Assembly: GCF_037450285.1 (NCBI RefSeq)
Contig: NZ_JAQISN010000001.1
Coordinates: 2,294,001-2,358,000 of the forward strand
Length of the DNA: 64,000 nucleotides
DNA from: Erwinia sp. SLM-02
Lineage (GTDB): Bacteria; Pseudomonadota; Gammaproteobacteria; Enterobacterales; Enterobacteriaceae
Reading direction: 5' to 3'
The notes under the pieces were generated by a model, which did not search any database, was not told where the DNA came from, and saw nothing but the letters and a program-made list of their open reading frames with translations. The translations under genes were made by a program, and so were the position numbers. Of this stretch, positions 8,450 to 17,497 are shown piece after piece. Position 1 is the first letter of the stretch; each line of letters opens with the position of its first letter.

Positions 8450-10291
8450 CATATCTTTCAGCAGCTTTTTCACATCGTTGCGGTTTTCATTATCCGGGTT
8501 GCGGCCCATCCACTCTTTCAGCCGCTGTTTCGCCTCGTCACGCAGCTGCAGACGCAGTACCTGATCGACCTTCAGGCTGTAGTTAATCGTCGACCACGGG
8601 CCGTAAATCCGCAGCGGAACCGGGGTCTGCTGCAGGCGTCTGACCAGCGTATCGTCCCCCTGCCAGCCCTGCGTTACCGTCACGCCAAAGTTAATATCCA
8701 GTTCCCTTTTTGCCAGATCGACATTACCGCTGCCGGTGTAGTTCAGCATCGTCGACTGCGCGCTCAGATCGGGGAAGGTCACCAGGCCGTTATTCAGGGT
8801 GGCGTGGCCGCTGATTTGCTGCAGGATCGGCTGGTCGCTTCGCTCGCCGCGCACTTTATCACTGTTACCCTCAACGGCACGCTGGATCAGCTGCTGGAAA
8901 TTAAGCCCGGCAAACTGGGCATTATCCAGTTTAAGATCCGCGCTGCCCCGCCACTGATGGTTAAATTCGGCCACGGTTAAGCCGTTACCGCTGAAATCAC
9001 CGTCCAGCGACAGCTCACCGCTGATGGTATCCGGCAGATTAAAGGCTTTCAGCAGGGGGCTGATGCCCACCCGCTGCAGCGACGGCTTCAGCGCAACCTT
9101 CGTTTGCGGGCTGCGCACGTCAATGCTTCCCGGCAGAGAGAAACGACCGCCGTTTGCCTGCCCCTGCAGGCTGGCCAGCGTCAGCAGCCCCTGCTGATTG
9201 TTGGCATGCAGCTGCACCGCATCCATATCAATACCGCGCCAGCGCAGTTTCGCAACGTTCAGATTGAGGCTGCCGTCAATGACATTCAGCGGCGAGTCGG
9301 CATTATCAGGCGGCGCGGACTCGGCAATCACCGGTGCCCGCCCGGCGCGCTGGCTCTGCTGCGCGGCCTCATCGCCGGCGGTTTCGGTAATGCCCAGCAG
9401 GGTATCCATATCCAGCGATGGCGAACTGAGGTCCGCCACGATCAGCGGCCGGTTACCCAGTGTACCGGTGATTTTTCCGTTAAGCTGGCTGTCGTTGGCG
9501 CTGAGCTGGATATCACCGAGGCTGAAGCGCTGCCCCGCGCTGTCCCAGCTGGCCGTCATGGCTGCCTGACCTTTAATGCCGGCTTTCGGCAGGTCTGCAC
9601 CCTGCAGCTGGTAATCAAGCTGTTTAATGGCGGCGCTAATCTGGCGTGGATAGTGGGTGATGTCCATATCGCTGCTGAACTGCAGGCGCAGATCGCGCTG
9701 GTCGCGACTGATGCGGCTACTGAATTCCAGCGTAGCCTGCCGCGGCTGGGTCTGATCGAGCCGCAGATTGAAATCACGCACGTTAAGCTGCTCGCCGTTG
9801 TTCTGCTGCCAGACCAGCAGGCTGTCAACGATCTGCAGATGGGAAATATCAAACTTCCAGCCGCGGGTAACGTCCTCAATCACCGACGGCACCGCACTGC
9901 CTGCGGGGCCGATCGGTGCATCCGCCGGGCGCTGGCGATCGCTTTCCGGAATTAACCGGACAACGGCACCTTTGAGCATCACCTGCTTGACGGAAAGCTG
10001 GTGGGAGAGAAGAGGCAGAAGATTGACATCCAGCCGCATGTTTTCCGCACTGACCACCGGCTGAGAGGCACCCGGCGCGGTCAGCGTGACCGGCCCGGAC
10101 AGAATGCTCAGCTGCGGCCAGACGTGCCAGCGCAGATCGCCTTTCAGCGCCAGCTGGTAGCCGCTGCGCTGTTCAACCTGCTGGGCCATGTAGGCGCGAA
10201 AATCATTGGGATTGACCAGCAGAACCAGAGCGGTCATTCCGGCCACCATCACCACCAGTAAAATGGCCAGTGTGGTTATCAATCTTTTCAT
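8447..10291 (-). CDS. asmA: AsmA, outer-membrane assembly / envelope lipid-transport family protein
   Basis: A 614-residue protein anchored by one N-terminal transmembrane segment (MKRLITTLAILLVVMVAGMTALVLLV), with a large periplasmic AsmA-fold body. The NPNDFRAYMAQQVEQRSGYQL start is typical. In E. coli asmA mutations suppress outer-membrane protein assembly defects, and the AsmA-like family includes inter-membrane phospholipid transporters (established for relatives). The ATG at 10291 has AGGTGG/AGAGG upstream and matches the E. coli length of 617; a 653-residue reading from 10408 was rejected. It follows dcd by 13 bases. Confidence 0.92.
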   Translation of the reverse strand: MKRLITTLAILLVVMVAGMTALVLLVNPNDFRAYMAQQVEQRSGYQLALKGDLRWHVWPQLSILSGPVTLTAPGASQPVVSAENMRLDVNLLPLLSHQLSVKQVMLKGAVVRLIPESDRQRPADAPIGPAGSAVPSVIEDVTRGWKFDISHLQIVDSLLVWQQNNGEQLNVRDFNLRLDQTQPRQATLEFSSRISRDQRDLRLQFSSDMDITHYPRQISAAIKQLDYQLQGADLPKAGIKGQAAMTASWDSAGQRFSLGDIQLSANDSQLNGKITGTLGNRPLIVADLSSPSLDMDTLLGITETAGDEAAQQSQRAGRAPVIAESAPPDNADSPLNVIDGSLNLNVAKLRWRGIDMDAVQLHANNQQGLLTLASLQGQANGGRFSLPGSIDVRSPQTKVALKPSLQRVGISPLLKAFNLPDTISGELSLDGDFSGNGLTVAEFNHQWRGSADLKLDNAQFAGLNFQQLIQRAVEGNSDKVRGERSDQPILQQISGHATLNNGLVTFPDLSAQSTMLNYTGSGNVDLAKRELDINFGVTVTQGWQGDDTLVRRLQQTPVPLRIYGPWSTINYSLKVDQVLRLQLRDEAKQRLKEWMGRNPDNENRNDVKKLLKDM

Positions 10292-10304
10292 GCCTCTGCC
10301 ACCT

Positions 10305-10886
10305 TTAATCTTTATCGATTCGACTGGCAACCGCGCCCTGCTGATCTTTGTATTTCGCATCCTGGCGGCTGTTGTACGGGCGTGCTGCCGGGCCCGATAG
10401 CGGTTCAAAACTCAGTGCGCCGATCAGCATGCCGGGGCGTAACGCCAGCGGAAGCTTACCGGAATTATAGAACTCCAGCACAATGCGCCCCTGCCAGCCC
10501 GGATCGATGCGGTGCGCGGTCACATGCACCATCAGCCCCAGCCTTGCCAGCGAAGAGCGCCCGTCCAGCCAGCCGACCAGATCGTCAGGCAGCGTGACCG
10601 ACTCAAAGGTTACCGCCAGGGCCAGCTCGCCCGGGTGAAGGTAAAACGCCTCGCCTTCCGGCAGGACGATTTCATCGCTCATAACGCGATCCAGCGCGGC
10701 GCTGACTTCGTGCTTAGGCCCGCTTAAATCAATAAATGCAGCCGTGTGCCCGCGAAACGTGCGGAACTGGTTCCCGAGACGGACATCAACGGTGGCACCA
10801 CTAATACGCTCCACCGGCGGGCGCGGGGTGATGCCCAGTTTGCCATTATCGAGCCAGGCTTCAATATCGCGGTCACATAATCTCAT
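10305..10886 (-). CDS. dcd: dCTP deaminase
   Basis: A 193-residue enzyme, identical in length to E. coli Dcd, that deaminates dCTP to dUTP and so feeds dTTP synthesis. Recognisable blocks are MRLCDRDIEAWLDNGKLGITPRP, VDVRLGNQFRTFRGHTAAFIDLSG, the active-site stretch GWLDGRSSLARLGLMVHVTAHRIDPGWQGRIVLEFYNSG and the C-terminal PYNSRQDAKYKDQQGAVASRIDKD. It is the middle gene of udk-dcd-asmA, with a 111-base GC-rich gap after udk. Confidence 0.96.
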   Translation of the reverse strand: MRLCDRDIEAWLDNGKLGITPRPPVERISGATVDVRLGNQFRTFRGHTAAFIDLSGPKHEVSAALDRVMSDEIVLPEGEAFYLHPGELALAVTFESVTLPDDLVGWLDGRSSLARLGLMVHVTAHRIDPGWQGRIVLEFYNSGKLPLALRPGMLIGALSFEPLSGPAARPYNSRQDAKYKDQQGAVASRIDKD

Positions 10887-10997
10887 AACGGGTACTCCAA
10901 CCTTTTCAGAAATGCGTAAAAGCGGCTACGGTCACAGCGGGAAAACACACCGGTTCGGCTCCGTAGCCTGCCCGCCGGGCGGGCCGGTCGGTGAGGA

Positions 10998-11639
10998 TCA
11001 CTCAAAGAACTGATTGATCTTCGCCTTGAGGATATCAATGGCAATGCGGTTTTTACCACCGCGCGGCACGATAATATCGGCATACTGCTTCGACGGTTCA
11101 ATAAACTGCAGGAACATCGGACGCACCGTCTTCTGGTATTGCGCCATCACCGAATCCATTGAGCGGCCACGTTCATTTACATCACGTTTCATGCGGCGCA
11201 TCAAACAGATATCGAGCGGCGTGTCGACGAAGATCGAGAAATTCATCTCCTGACGCAGACGCGCATCGGTCAGCAGCAGGATGCCTTCAAGGATAATGAC
11301 CTTCTTGGGCTTCAGCGTAATGGTCTTTTTCTCACGCGTATGTTCGACATAGCTGTAGACCGGCAGTTCAATTGACTGCCCGGCCTTCAGCATTTGCAGA
11401 TGCTGAAGCAGGAGCGTGTGGTCCATGGCACTCGGATGGTCGTAGTTGGTTTTAACCCGCTCTTCCATGGTTAAGTGGCTTTGGTCTTTGTAATAGGCAT
11501 CCTCTGGGATCACGCCTATATTTTCATCACCTACGCGATCGCGCACTTCGCGATACAGCGTGCTGGCAATAAGACTTTTCCCCGAGGCTGAAGCGCCTGC
11601 GATACCTACGATGACGCACTGGTGCGACTTGTCAGCCAT
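10998..11639 (-). CDS. udk: Uridine/cytidine kinase
   Basis: A 213-residue pyrimidine-ribonucleoside kinase of the salvage pathway, the same length as E. coli Udk. The P-loop is GIAGASASGKS near residue 12. DAYYKDQ, YDHPSAMDHTLL and the VILEGILLLTDARLRQEMNFSIFVDTPLD block are typical. The C-terminal PRGGKNRIAIDILKAKINQF is conserved. It is first in the minus-strand udk-dcd-asmA cluster and diverges from the PAP2 phosphatase at 11844. Confidence 0.96.
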   Translation of the reverse strand: MADKSHQCVIVGIAGASASGKSLIASTLYREVRDRVGDENIGVIPEDAYYKDQSHLTMEERVKTNYDHPSAMDHTLLLQHLQMLKAGQSIELPVYSYVEHTREKKTITLKPKKVIILEGILLLTDARLRQEMNFSIFVDTPLDICLMRRMKRDVNERGRSMDSVMAQYQKTVRPMFLQFIEPSKQYADIIVPRGGKNRIAIDILKAKINQFFE

Positions 11640-11843
11640 AAATTAACGACCTGATTCCGAGACAAAATGAAAGGATAAATTGCCAGCTTCCTGAAATATG
11701 AAGGGCATAGCGCGCGCAATTATAGGGAGTTCACCCATTCGATGCCAGAAAAAAGCATCCTCAACCTTTTCAGATTATACCGTTAGATAATATGCTGGCG
11801 TCCGGGTAAAGTACGACAAGCAAAAAAGCCTCAAGGAAACAGC

Positions 11844-12473
11844 GTGCCAGATCACATAATGCATCTTTTGACTTATTTCGGTGACAGCATGCTGCTGCTG
11901 CCGACGGCGGTCATTATCGCTTTCCTGCTTCGCTGGAAAAACGACGACAAACGCGCCGTCTGGTTCTGGCTGCTGGCCTTTGGCTGCGCGGGGCTGGTGG
12001 TCAGCCTGTCGAAAATCGCTTTCCTTGGCTTTGGCATCGGCAGCGTGCGGTTTAACTTCACCGGATTCAGCGGCCACAGTGCCATGTCCGCGACGCTCTG
12101 GCCGGTGATGCTCTGGCTGCTGAGCGGCCGACTTGCCCCACTGTGGCGACGGGTTCTGCTTGCGGTCGGCTATCTGATCCCGGTAATTGTTGGCCTGTCG
12201 CGTCTGGAGCTGAACGCGCATTCGGTCAGTGAAGTCATTGCCGGTTTGATCCTCGGTTTTACCCTCAGCACCGCTTTTCTGCTCAGCCAGCGCACCGTTC
12301 GCCCGCGAGGCTTTTCGCTGGCGCAGTTGTGCATTGCGCTGCTGGTGCCGGTGCTGCTGTTCAGCCACGGCCGGGTGGCCACCACTCAGCAATTTTTGCA
12401 ACACTTATCAGCCCAGATCGCCGGGATTGATCACCCCTGGACCCGCGCGGATCTTTTAAAAATCAAGCAATAA
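11844..12473 (+). CDS. PAP2-family membrane phosphatase
   Basis: A 209-residue polytopic protein with about five or six hydrophobic segments. The acid-phosphatase signature is present as K..R in KIAFLGFGIGSVRF, FSGHS (the PSGH motif) and SRLELNAHSVSE (SR-x5-H-x3-D/E). The last acidic residue is Glu instead of the usual Asp. Such enzymes hydrolyse lipid phosphates such as undecaprenyl pyrophosphate or phosphatidylglycerol phosphate; the substrate is not evident. The start is GTG at 11844, preceded by AAGGAAACAGC. It diverges from udk and is followed by dgcE. A small stem, CTGCG/CGCAG at about 12487-12505, may end it. Confidence 0.8.
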   Translation: MPDHIMHLLTYFGDSMLLLPTAVIIAFLLRWKNDDKRAVWFWLLAFGCAGLVVSLSKIAFLGFGIGSVRFNFTGFSGHSAMSATLWPVMLWLLSGRLAPLWRRVLLAVGYLIPVIVGLSRLELNAHSVSEVIAGLILGFTLSTAFLLSQRTVRPRGFSLAQLCIALLVPVLLFSHGRVATTQQFLQHLSAQIAGIDHPWTRADLLKIKQ

Positions 12474-12597
12474 ACCCCATTGATATCTGCGGCGTTTATC
12501 GCAGGTTTTATGTGCCATTCACTTCAACCCGGTTTTCTTGTGCTAGCATGGCTTTAGAGATAACGATCGCGCCGCTGTCTGGCGCCGTGCTGGATAA

Positions 12598-15174
12598 GTG
12601 TGGATGGCCTCAGAAACGTTAGCCAATGTACAACATAGCCGGACGCAGTGGCTGAACAGCCTGCTGCTGGGCCTGCTGAGCCTGGCATCCACCTTTTACT
12701 GTCTTGAGCTGATTAAAATCAGCGGTCAGATCTCACCGCTGTGGTTTTCCACGGCGCTGATGACCATCGTGGTGTTCCGCAATCCCGTCCGTCACCTGCC
12801 GCTGCTGCTGAGCGGCTGCATGGTCGGCGTGATCTGCGCCAATGCGATCATCCTCGGCCCGGGCCTCTCCAATCTGAAATTCCCGCTGATCAATCTGGCC
12901 CAGGCGCTGATGGGCGGCGTGATGCTGCGCCTGCTGCTGGATCATCACGCGCCGCTGAATACGCTTTACAGCTGGGTCAAAATGATGCTGGCGGTTGGCC
13001 TGTTCACCCCGCTACTGGGTGCAATGCTAGCCAGCGCCCTGCTGAATATTCCGGCCGCCTCGCTCACTCAGTTCTTCTCCACCTGGGTTGCCTCCGAAGT
13101 GGTCGGCATGCTGGCGCTTGGCCCGGTGGCGCTCCTCTGGCAGCGCGACTCGCTGATGAAGCACCGGGTGATGATTGAGACGCTACTCACCCTGCTGGTC
13201 ACCCTTATATTCAGCTGGCTGGCGCTCCGCTACCTGCCGTGGTCGTTTGCCTTCGTGATTGTTATTCTGTTCTACAGCGCCGTGCGCCTGCCGCGCCTGG
13301 CCGCGTTCATCGTTTACCTGGTGACGGTATCGATGATCTCACTGATGCTGGCGCTCAATCTCATTCCGCAGGATTTTGTCAGCACGCCGCTGCTGATCTC
13401 CATTCCCTGGCTGCCCTTCCTGCTGGCGCTGGTCCCCAGCCATCTGATGACCCTGGTGATGCACTCGTTTCGCGAAGAGCGCAAGCACATCTCGGAAAGC
13501 GAAACCCGCTTTCGCCACGCGATGGAATATTCGGCGATCGGTATGGCGCTGGTGGCACCCGGCGGCCAGTGGCTGCAGGTCAACAAGTCGCTGTGCCGCC
13601 TGCTGGGTTACAGCCAGCATCAGCTTGAAGGCATGACCTTCCAGCAGCTGAGTCACCCCGATGACCTGAACGCCGATCTGACGCAGATGAATGCCCTGCT
13701 GGCCGGAGATATCGCCACCTATAGCATGGAAAAACGCTACCTGCGTAGCGACGGCAAAACCGTCTGGGCGCTGCTGGCGGTTTCGCTGGTGCGCGACAGC
13801 GAGCAGCAGCCGCTCTATTTTATTTCGCAAATCGAAGATATTACCGGGCTGAAGCTGACCGAAAAAATGAATCAGCAGCTGATGGAACGCATCACCCTGG
13901 CCAACGAAGCCGCCGGGATTGGCGTATGGGAATGGAACCTGAACACCGGCGAAATGAACTGGGATCGGCGCATGTTCCAGCTCTACCATCTGCCGGAAAG
14001 CGTGAAGATCACCCAGCAATACTGGATAAACTGCCTGCTTCCCGCCGATCGAAAAAAAGTTCTCGCCCTGCTGGAAAACGCGGTGAAAAATACGTCCCCG
14101 GTGGACGTTGAGTACCGGATTGAAACCCCCGCGGGCATCCGCTATATCCGCTGCCAGGGCAATCTGGTCGCCGACGAGCCGGGCCAGTCTTCACGCATGC
14201 TGGGAATTAATCAGGACGTCACCGTATTCCGCCGGCTCACCGATGCCCTGGATCAGGAGAGAGAGCGGATGCATATCACTCTGGATGCCATTGATGAAGC
14301 GGTGATCAGTACCGATGAAGAGATGCAGGTGATCTTTATGAATCCGGTGGCGGAGAAAATGACCGGCTGGCCGCAGCACCATGCGGTGGGCAAACCTATC
14401 ACCGAGATTTTACAGATCACCCGCGGCGGCGATGGGCCGGAGCAGGAGATCGTCCTCAGCTGTGCGCTGCCGAAAAATACCAAACCGGCGGCTTCCCCGG
14501 ACCAGGACCTGGTGCTACATAATCGCGCCGGGGAACAGTTTGCCATCAACTACAGCCTGTCACCGCTGAGCACGCAGGAAGGCGATAATATTGGCAGCGT
14601 GATGGTAATACAGGACGTCAGCGAATCGCGGGAAATATTCAAACGCCTGCGCTACAGCGCTTCCCACGATATGCTGACCCGCCTGCCGAATCGCGCCAGC
14701 TTTGAACAGCGGCTGAAAGTATTGCTGATGCCGCAGGAAAACCAGCATCTGCGCCACGTGCTGGCCTTCGTCGATCTTGATCGCTTCAAGGCAGTCAATG
14801 ACAGCGCCGGTCACGCCGCCGGTGATGCGCTGCTGCGGGAGCTGTCGACGATCATGATGCGCCAGCTGCGCGGCAGCGACTTCCTCGCCCGCCTTGGGGG
14901 CGACGAATTCGGCATGCTGCTGCCGGAATGTTCCCTCGAGGATGCCAGCGAAATCGCCAGCCGACTGGTCGCCACCATCAGTCAGTATCGCTTCCAGTGG
15001 AAAGGCCAGGAGTTCTTCGTGGGCGCCAGCGCCGGGCTGACCGCCTTCGACAGCAGCAGCAACGCGGTTGAGGTAATGGCACAGGCGGATATTGCCTGCT
15101 ACCGGGCTAAAAACAGCGGCCGGGGCCGGATTGCTGTTTACGAAGAGAAGCCCCACACCGACCCCCAGCACTGA
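12598..15174 (+). CDS. dgcE: MASE1-PAS-GGDEF diguanylate cyclase, DgcE/YegE-like, without the EAL half
   Basis: An 858-residue protein (GTG 12598; in-frame ATG at 12604 is equally possible). Residues 1 to about 295 form a hydrophobic MASE1-type sensor (QISPLWFSTALM). Then follow about three PAS domains (about 300-425 with HAMEYSAIGMALV, 430-555, and 560-680 with TLDAIDEAVISTDEEMQVIFMNPVAEKMTGW). The GGDEF domain (about 690-850) has DLDRFKAVNDSAGHAAGD and an intact GGDEF active site. It would make cyclic di-GMP at the membrane. E. coli YegE continues into a degenerate EAL domain (about 1105 aa); here a stop follows directly after GGDEF. Confidence 0.88.
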   Translation: MWMASETLANVQHSRTQWLNSLLLGLLSLASTFYCLELIKISGQISPLWFSTALMTIVVFRNPVRHLPLLLSGCMVGVICANAIILGPGLSNLKFPLINLAQALMGGVMLRLLLDHHAPLNTLYSWVKMMLAVGLFTPLLGAMLASALLNIPAASLTQFFSTWVASEVVGMLALGPVALLWQRDSLMKHRVMIETLLTLLVTLIFSWLALRYLPWSFAFVIVILFYSAVRLPRLAAFIVYLVTVSMISLMLALNLIPQDFVSTPLLISIPWLPFLLALVPSHLMTLVMHSFREERKHISESETRFRHAMEYSAIGMALVAPGGQWLQVNKSLCRLLGYSQHQLEGMTFQQLSHPDDLNADLTQMNALLAGDIATYSMEKRYLRSDGKTVWALLAVSLVRDSEQQPLYFISQIEDITGLKLTEKMNQQLMERITLANEAAGIGVWEWNLNTGEMNWDRRMFQLYHLPESVKITQQYWINCLLPADRKKVLALLENAVKNTSPVDVEYRIETPAGIRYIRCQGNLVADEPGQSSRMLGINQDVTVFRRLTDALDQERERMHITLDAIDEAVISTDEEMQVIFMNPVAEKMTGWPQHHAVGKPITEILQITRGGDGPEQEIVLSCALPKNTKPAASPDQDLVLHNRAGEQFAINYSLSPLSTQEGDNIGSVMVIQDVSESREIFKRLRYSASHDMLTRLPNRASFEQRLKVLLMPQENQHLRHVLAFVDLDRFKAVNDSAGHAAGDALLRELSTIMMRQLRGSDFLARLGGDEFGMLLPECSLEDASEIASRLVATISQYRFQWKGQEFFVGASAGLTAFDSSSNAVEVMAQADIACYRAKNSGRGRIAVYEEKPHTDPQH

Positions 15175-15284
15175 TCCGGGCACCGCCCTCCCCCTTATTG
15201 AATAAAACCACGCTTCCCCCTTGCTCTGCCGACACGGCCAGGCTAAAGTCGCCCCCTTTTTTTCCCCACTCAGCGGAGAGAACG

Positions 15285-16637
15285 ATGTTTATCGGTTTCG
15301 ACTACGGTACGGCGAACTGCTCGGTCGCCATTATGGATAACGGCCAGCCAAGAATGCTGCCTTTAGAGCAGGGTTCACCTTATTTACCCTCAATGCTGTG
15401 TGCGCCGACTCGTGAAGCCGTGAGTGAATGGCTGTTTCGTCATCATCAGGTGCCCACGCCGCAGGCGGAAAGCCAGGCGCTGCTGCGCCGCGCCGTGGCG
15501 TTCAACCGCGAAGAAGATATTGAAGTGACTCCGGCCAGCGTGAAGTTTGGCCTGGCCTCGCTGGCGCAGTACATGGACGATCCGGAAGAGGTGTGGTTTG
15601 TAAAATCCCCGAAATCGTTCCTCGGTGCCAGCGGCCTGAAGCCGCAGCAGGTGGCGCTGTTTGAGGATCTGGTGTGCGCGATGATGCTGCAGATCCGCCA
15701 GTCGGCGGAAAGCTCGCTGAACGACAGCGTGACCCAGGCGGTGATTGGCCGCCCGGTCAACTTCCAGGGGCTGGGCGGTGAAGACGCCAACCAGCAGGCG
15801 GAAGGAATTCTGGCCCGCGCGGCCAGCCGCGCCGGATTCAGCGATGTGATTTTCCAGTTCGAGCCGGTGGCCGCCGGTCTGGACTTTGAGGCCACGCTGA
15901 GCAAGGAAAGTCGGGTGCTGGTCGTGGATATCGGCGGCGGAACCACCGACTGCTCGATGCTGCTGATGGGCCCGCAGTGGCACGATAAATCCGACCGCAG
16001 CGACAGCCTGCTGGGCCACAGCGGCTGCCGCGTGGGCGGTAACGATCTGGATATTATGCTGGCCTTCAAGGAGCTGATGCCGCTGCTGGGCCTGGGCGGT
16101 GAAACCGTGAAGGGAATGGGGCTGCCTGCCCTGCCGTGGTGGAATGCGGTGGCGATTAACGATGTTCCGGCGCAGAGTGATTTCTATGCCGCGGCCAGCA
16201 ACAAGCTGCTGCAGGACCTGATCCGCGACGCGCGCGAACCGGAAAAGGTGAAGCGCCTGCTGAAAGTGTGGCGTCAGCGCCTGAGCTATCGTCTGGTGCG
16301 CGCGGCGGAAGAGAGCAAAATTGCCCTTTCCGACCGACCGCAGACGCTGGCGGGTCTGGATTTCATCGACGACGGGCTGGCAACGGATATCAGCGTGGCG
16401 GCGCTACAGGCGGCAATCAGTCAGCCCCTTGAGCGCATTCAGGAGCAGGTTGCGCTGGCGCTTGAGACCAGCGGTACGAAGCCCGATGTGATTTATCTGA
16501 CCGGCGGCAGCGCGAAGTCTCCGGTGCTGCGCCAGGCGTTGCAGCGCCAGCTGCCGGATATCCCGCTGACCAGCGGTGATGATTTCGGCTCGGTGACGGC
16601 GGGGCTGGCGCGCTGGGCGCAGGTGATGTTCCGCTAG
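15285..16637 (+). CDS. yegD: YegD, Hsp70-family chaperone-like ATPase
   Basis: A 450-residue actin/Hsp70-fold protein, equal to E. coli YegD in length. The N-terminal phosphate loop is IGFDYGTANCSVAIMD, the second phosphate motif is VVDIGGGTTDCSML, and the adenosine motif near the C-terminus is VIYLTGGSAKSPVLRQAL. It lacks the substrate-binding domain of DnaK. The ATG at 15285 follows GGAGAG; the frame is open upstream to 15198 but the extra residues are Pro-rich and unlike the family. Its precise role is unknown. A CCGGGC/GCCCGG stem lies just after the stop. Confidence 0.9.
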   Translation: MFIGFDYGTANCSVAIMDNGQPRMLPLEQGSPYLPSMLCAPTREAVSEWLFRHHQVPTPQAESQALLRRAVAFNREEDIEVTPASVKFGLASLAQYMDDPEEVWFVKSPKSFLGASGLKPQQVALFEDLVCAMMLQIRQSAESSLNDSVTQAVIGRPVNFQGLGGEDANQQAEGILARAASRAGFSDVIFQFEPVAAGLDFEATLSKESRVLVVDIGGGTTDCSMLLMGPQWHDKSDRSDSLLGHSGCRVGGNDLDIMLAFKELMPLLGLGGETVKGMGLPALPWWNAVAINDVPAQSDFYAAASNKLLQDLIRDAREPEKVKRLLKVWRQRLSYRLVRAAEESKIALSDRPQTLAGLDFIDDGLATDISVAALQAAISQPLERIQEQVALALETSGTKPDVIYLTGGSAKSPVLRQALQRQLPDIPLTSGDDFGSVTAGLARWAQVMFR

Positions 16638-16697
16638 GGTTTAGTCTGTTCAGGCCGGGCGGTAGTGGCCCGGCATATCGCAGAAGAAGCCCGTGGC

Positions 16698-16955
16698 TCA
16701 GGCTTTACGTCGGTTAATAATTGCGCGAGCGCAGCGGCCAATCAGCGGAACGGCAATCATTGCCAGAATTACCGAGACGATCGCCAGGAAGAGCAGCACG
16801 GAGGCAATCGGGTTAAGCACGCCGCCAAGGCTGGTGATATGGCTGAACGAGGCAAAACGCTCCGGGGGCATATCGCGCAGAATGGCGCCCGGCAGGATCA
16901 TAAAGAACACCAGGCTGACCGGCAGGTAGACGATAAAAATCTTTTTCTTGTTCAT
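16698..16955 (-). CDS. Small two-helix membrane protein, function unknown
   Basis: An 85-residue ORF with ATG at 16953-16955. It has two hydrophobic segments: residues about 5-26 (IFIVYLPVSLVFFMILPGAI) and 45-72 (VLNPIASVLLFLAIVSVILA). A basic tail, GRCARAIINRRKA, suggests a cytoplasmic C-terminus. A longer frame upstream to 17162 runs into repeat sequence and is not believable. It converges on yegD. I do not recognise a family. Confidence 0.65.
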   Translation of the reverse strand: MNKKKIFIVYLPVSLVFFMILPGAILRDMPPERFASFSHITSLGGVLNPIASVLLFLAIVSVILAMIAVPLIGRCARAIINRRKA

Positions 16956-17062
16956 ACGGTTTGCCCTGTGGCGATGGAGAACGTGTACAGGGCGGTGATG
17001 ATACCTCAAAGCTGCGAGTCCCATCAACGCGTTGCCGTGCGGGCGCTGCGGAACTGGCGTAC

Positions 17063-17269
17063 GGGGTCCAGCCTTTGCTGCTGCTCCAGGGCAGTCCTCG
17101 CGCCGCGTTGCGGTGCCTTCGGTTACGCCATTGTGCCGACCGGACCGGCCAGGATTGAACATCCCTGTTCAAACCCGGCCTGACGCCAGCTTCCCTGCTG
17201 TCGTCTCCTGGCGCAATGGCTTCACCTCAGCGCTGCGGATGCCCGTACGCAGCAGCAGAGGCTGTCCCC
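17063..17269 (+). repeat. Structured intergenic repeat, subfamily A, copy A1
   Basis: About 207 bases bounded by GGGG and CCCC. A 15-base terminal stem pairs 17069-17083 with 17250-17264 with a single T/G mismatch. Inside are the conserved cores GTCCTCGCGCCGCG and TCAGCGCTGCGGATGCCC. An inner stem CCATTGTGCC/GGCGCAATGG encloses two hairpins, the first with arms TTGAACA/TGTTCAA and loop TCCC. It starts about 110 bases upstream of the small membrane gene at 16698-16955. Open reading frames across it are by-products. Confidence 0.9.
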
Positions 17270-17390
17270 TTTCAGAATTTCATCGCTTTTGGATTTAGAC
17301 AAAGGCCACGTCTACTAACAACGTGTGATTCCGCATGAACTCAGCTCAATGAGCAAATAATCAAGTCGCATCTGCAACTCCGGAATTTGC

Positions 17391-17426
17391 AACCAGCCAG
17401 CGCTAGCACCCGACTCTGCAAACAAC
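17391..17426 (-). repeat. Remnant of the outer end of subfamily B repeat
   Basis: The minus strand reads GTTTGCAGAGTCGG then GCGCTGGCTGG, matching the left end of the B copies at 34.27 and 34.81 kb (GCAGAGTTGG...GCGCTGGCTGG). Nothing of the B core follows, so this is a solo end lying between A1 and A2. Confidence 0.6.
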
Positions 17427-17497
17427 GCTGCACAAATCACCGGTTGTATGTCTGAAACCGTACTGCATACTTTTCTCGCTGATGAATAGGGGTGCGT

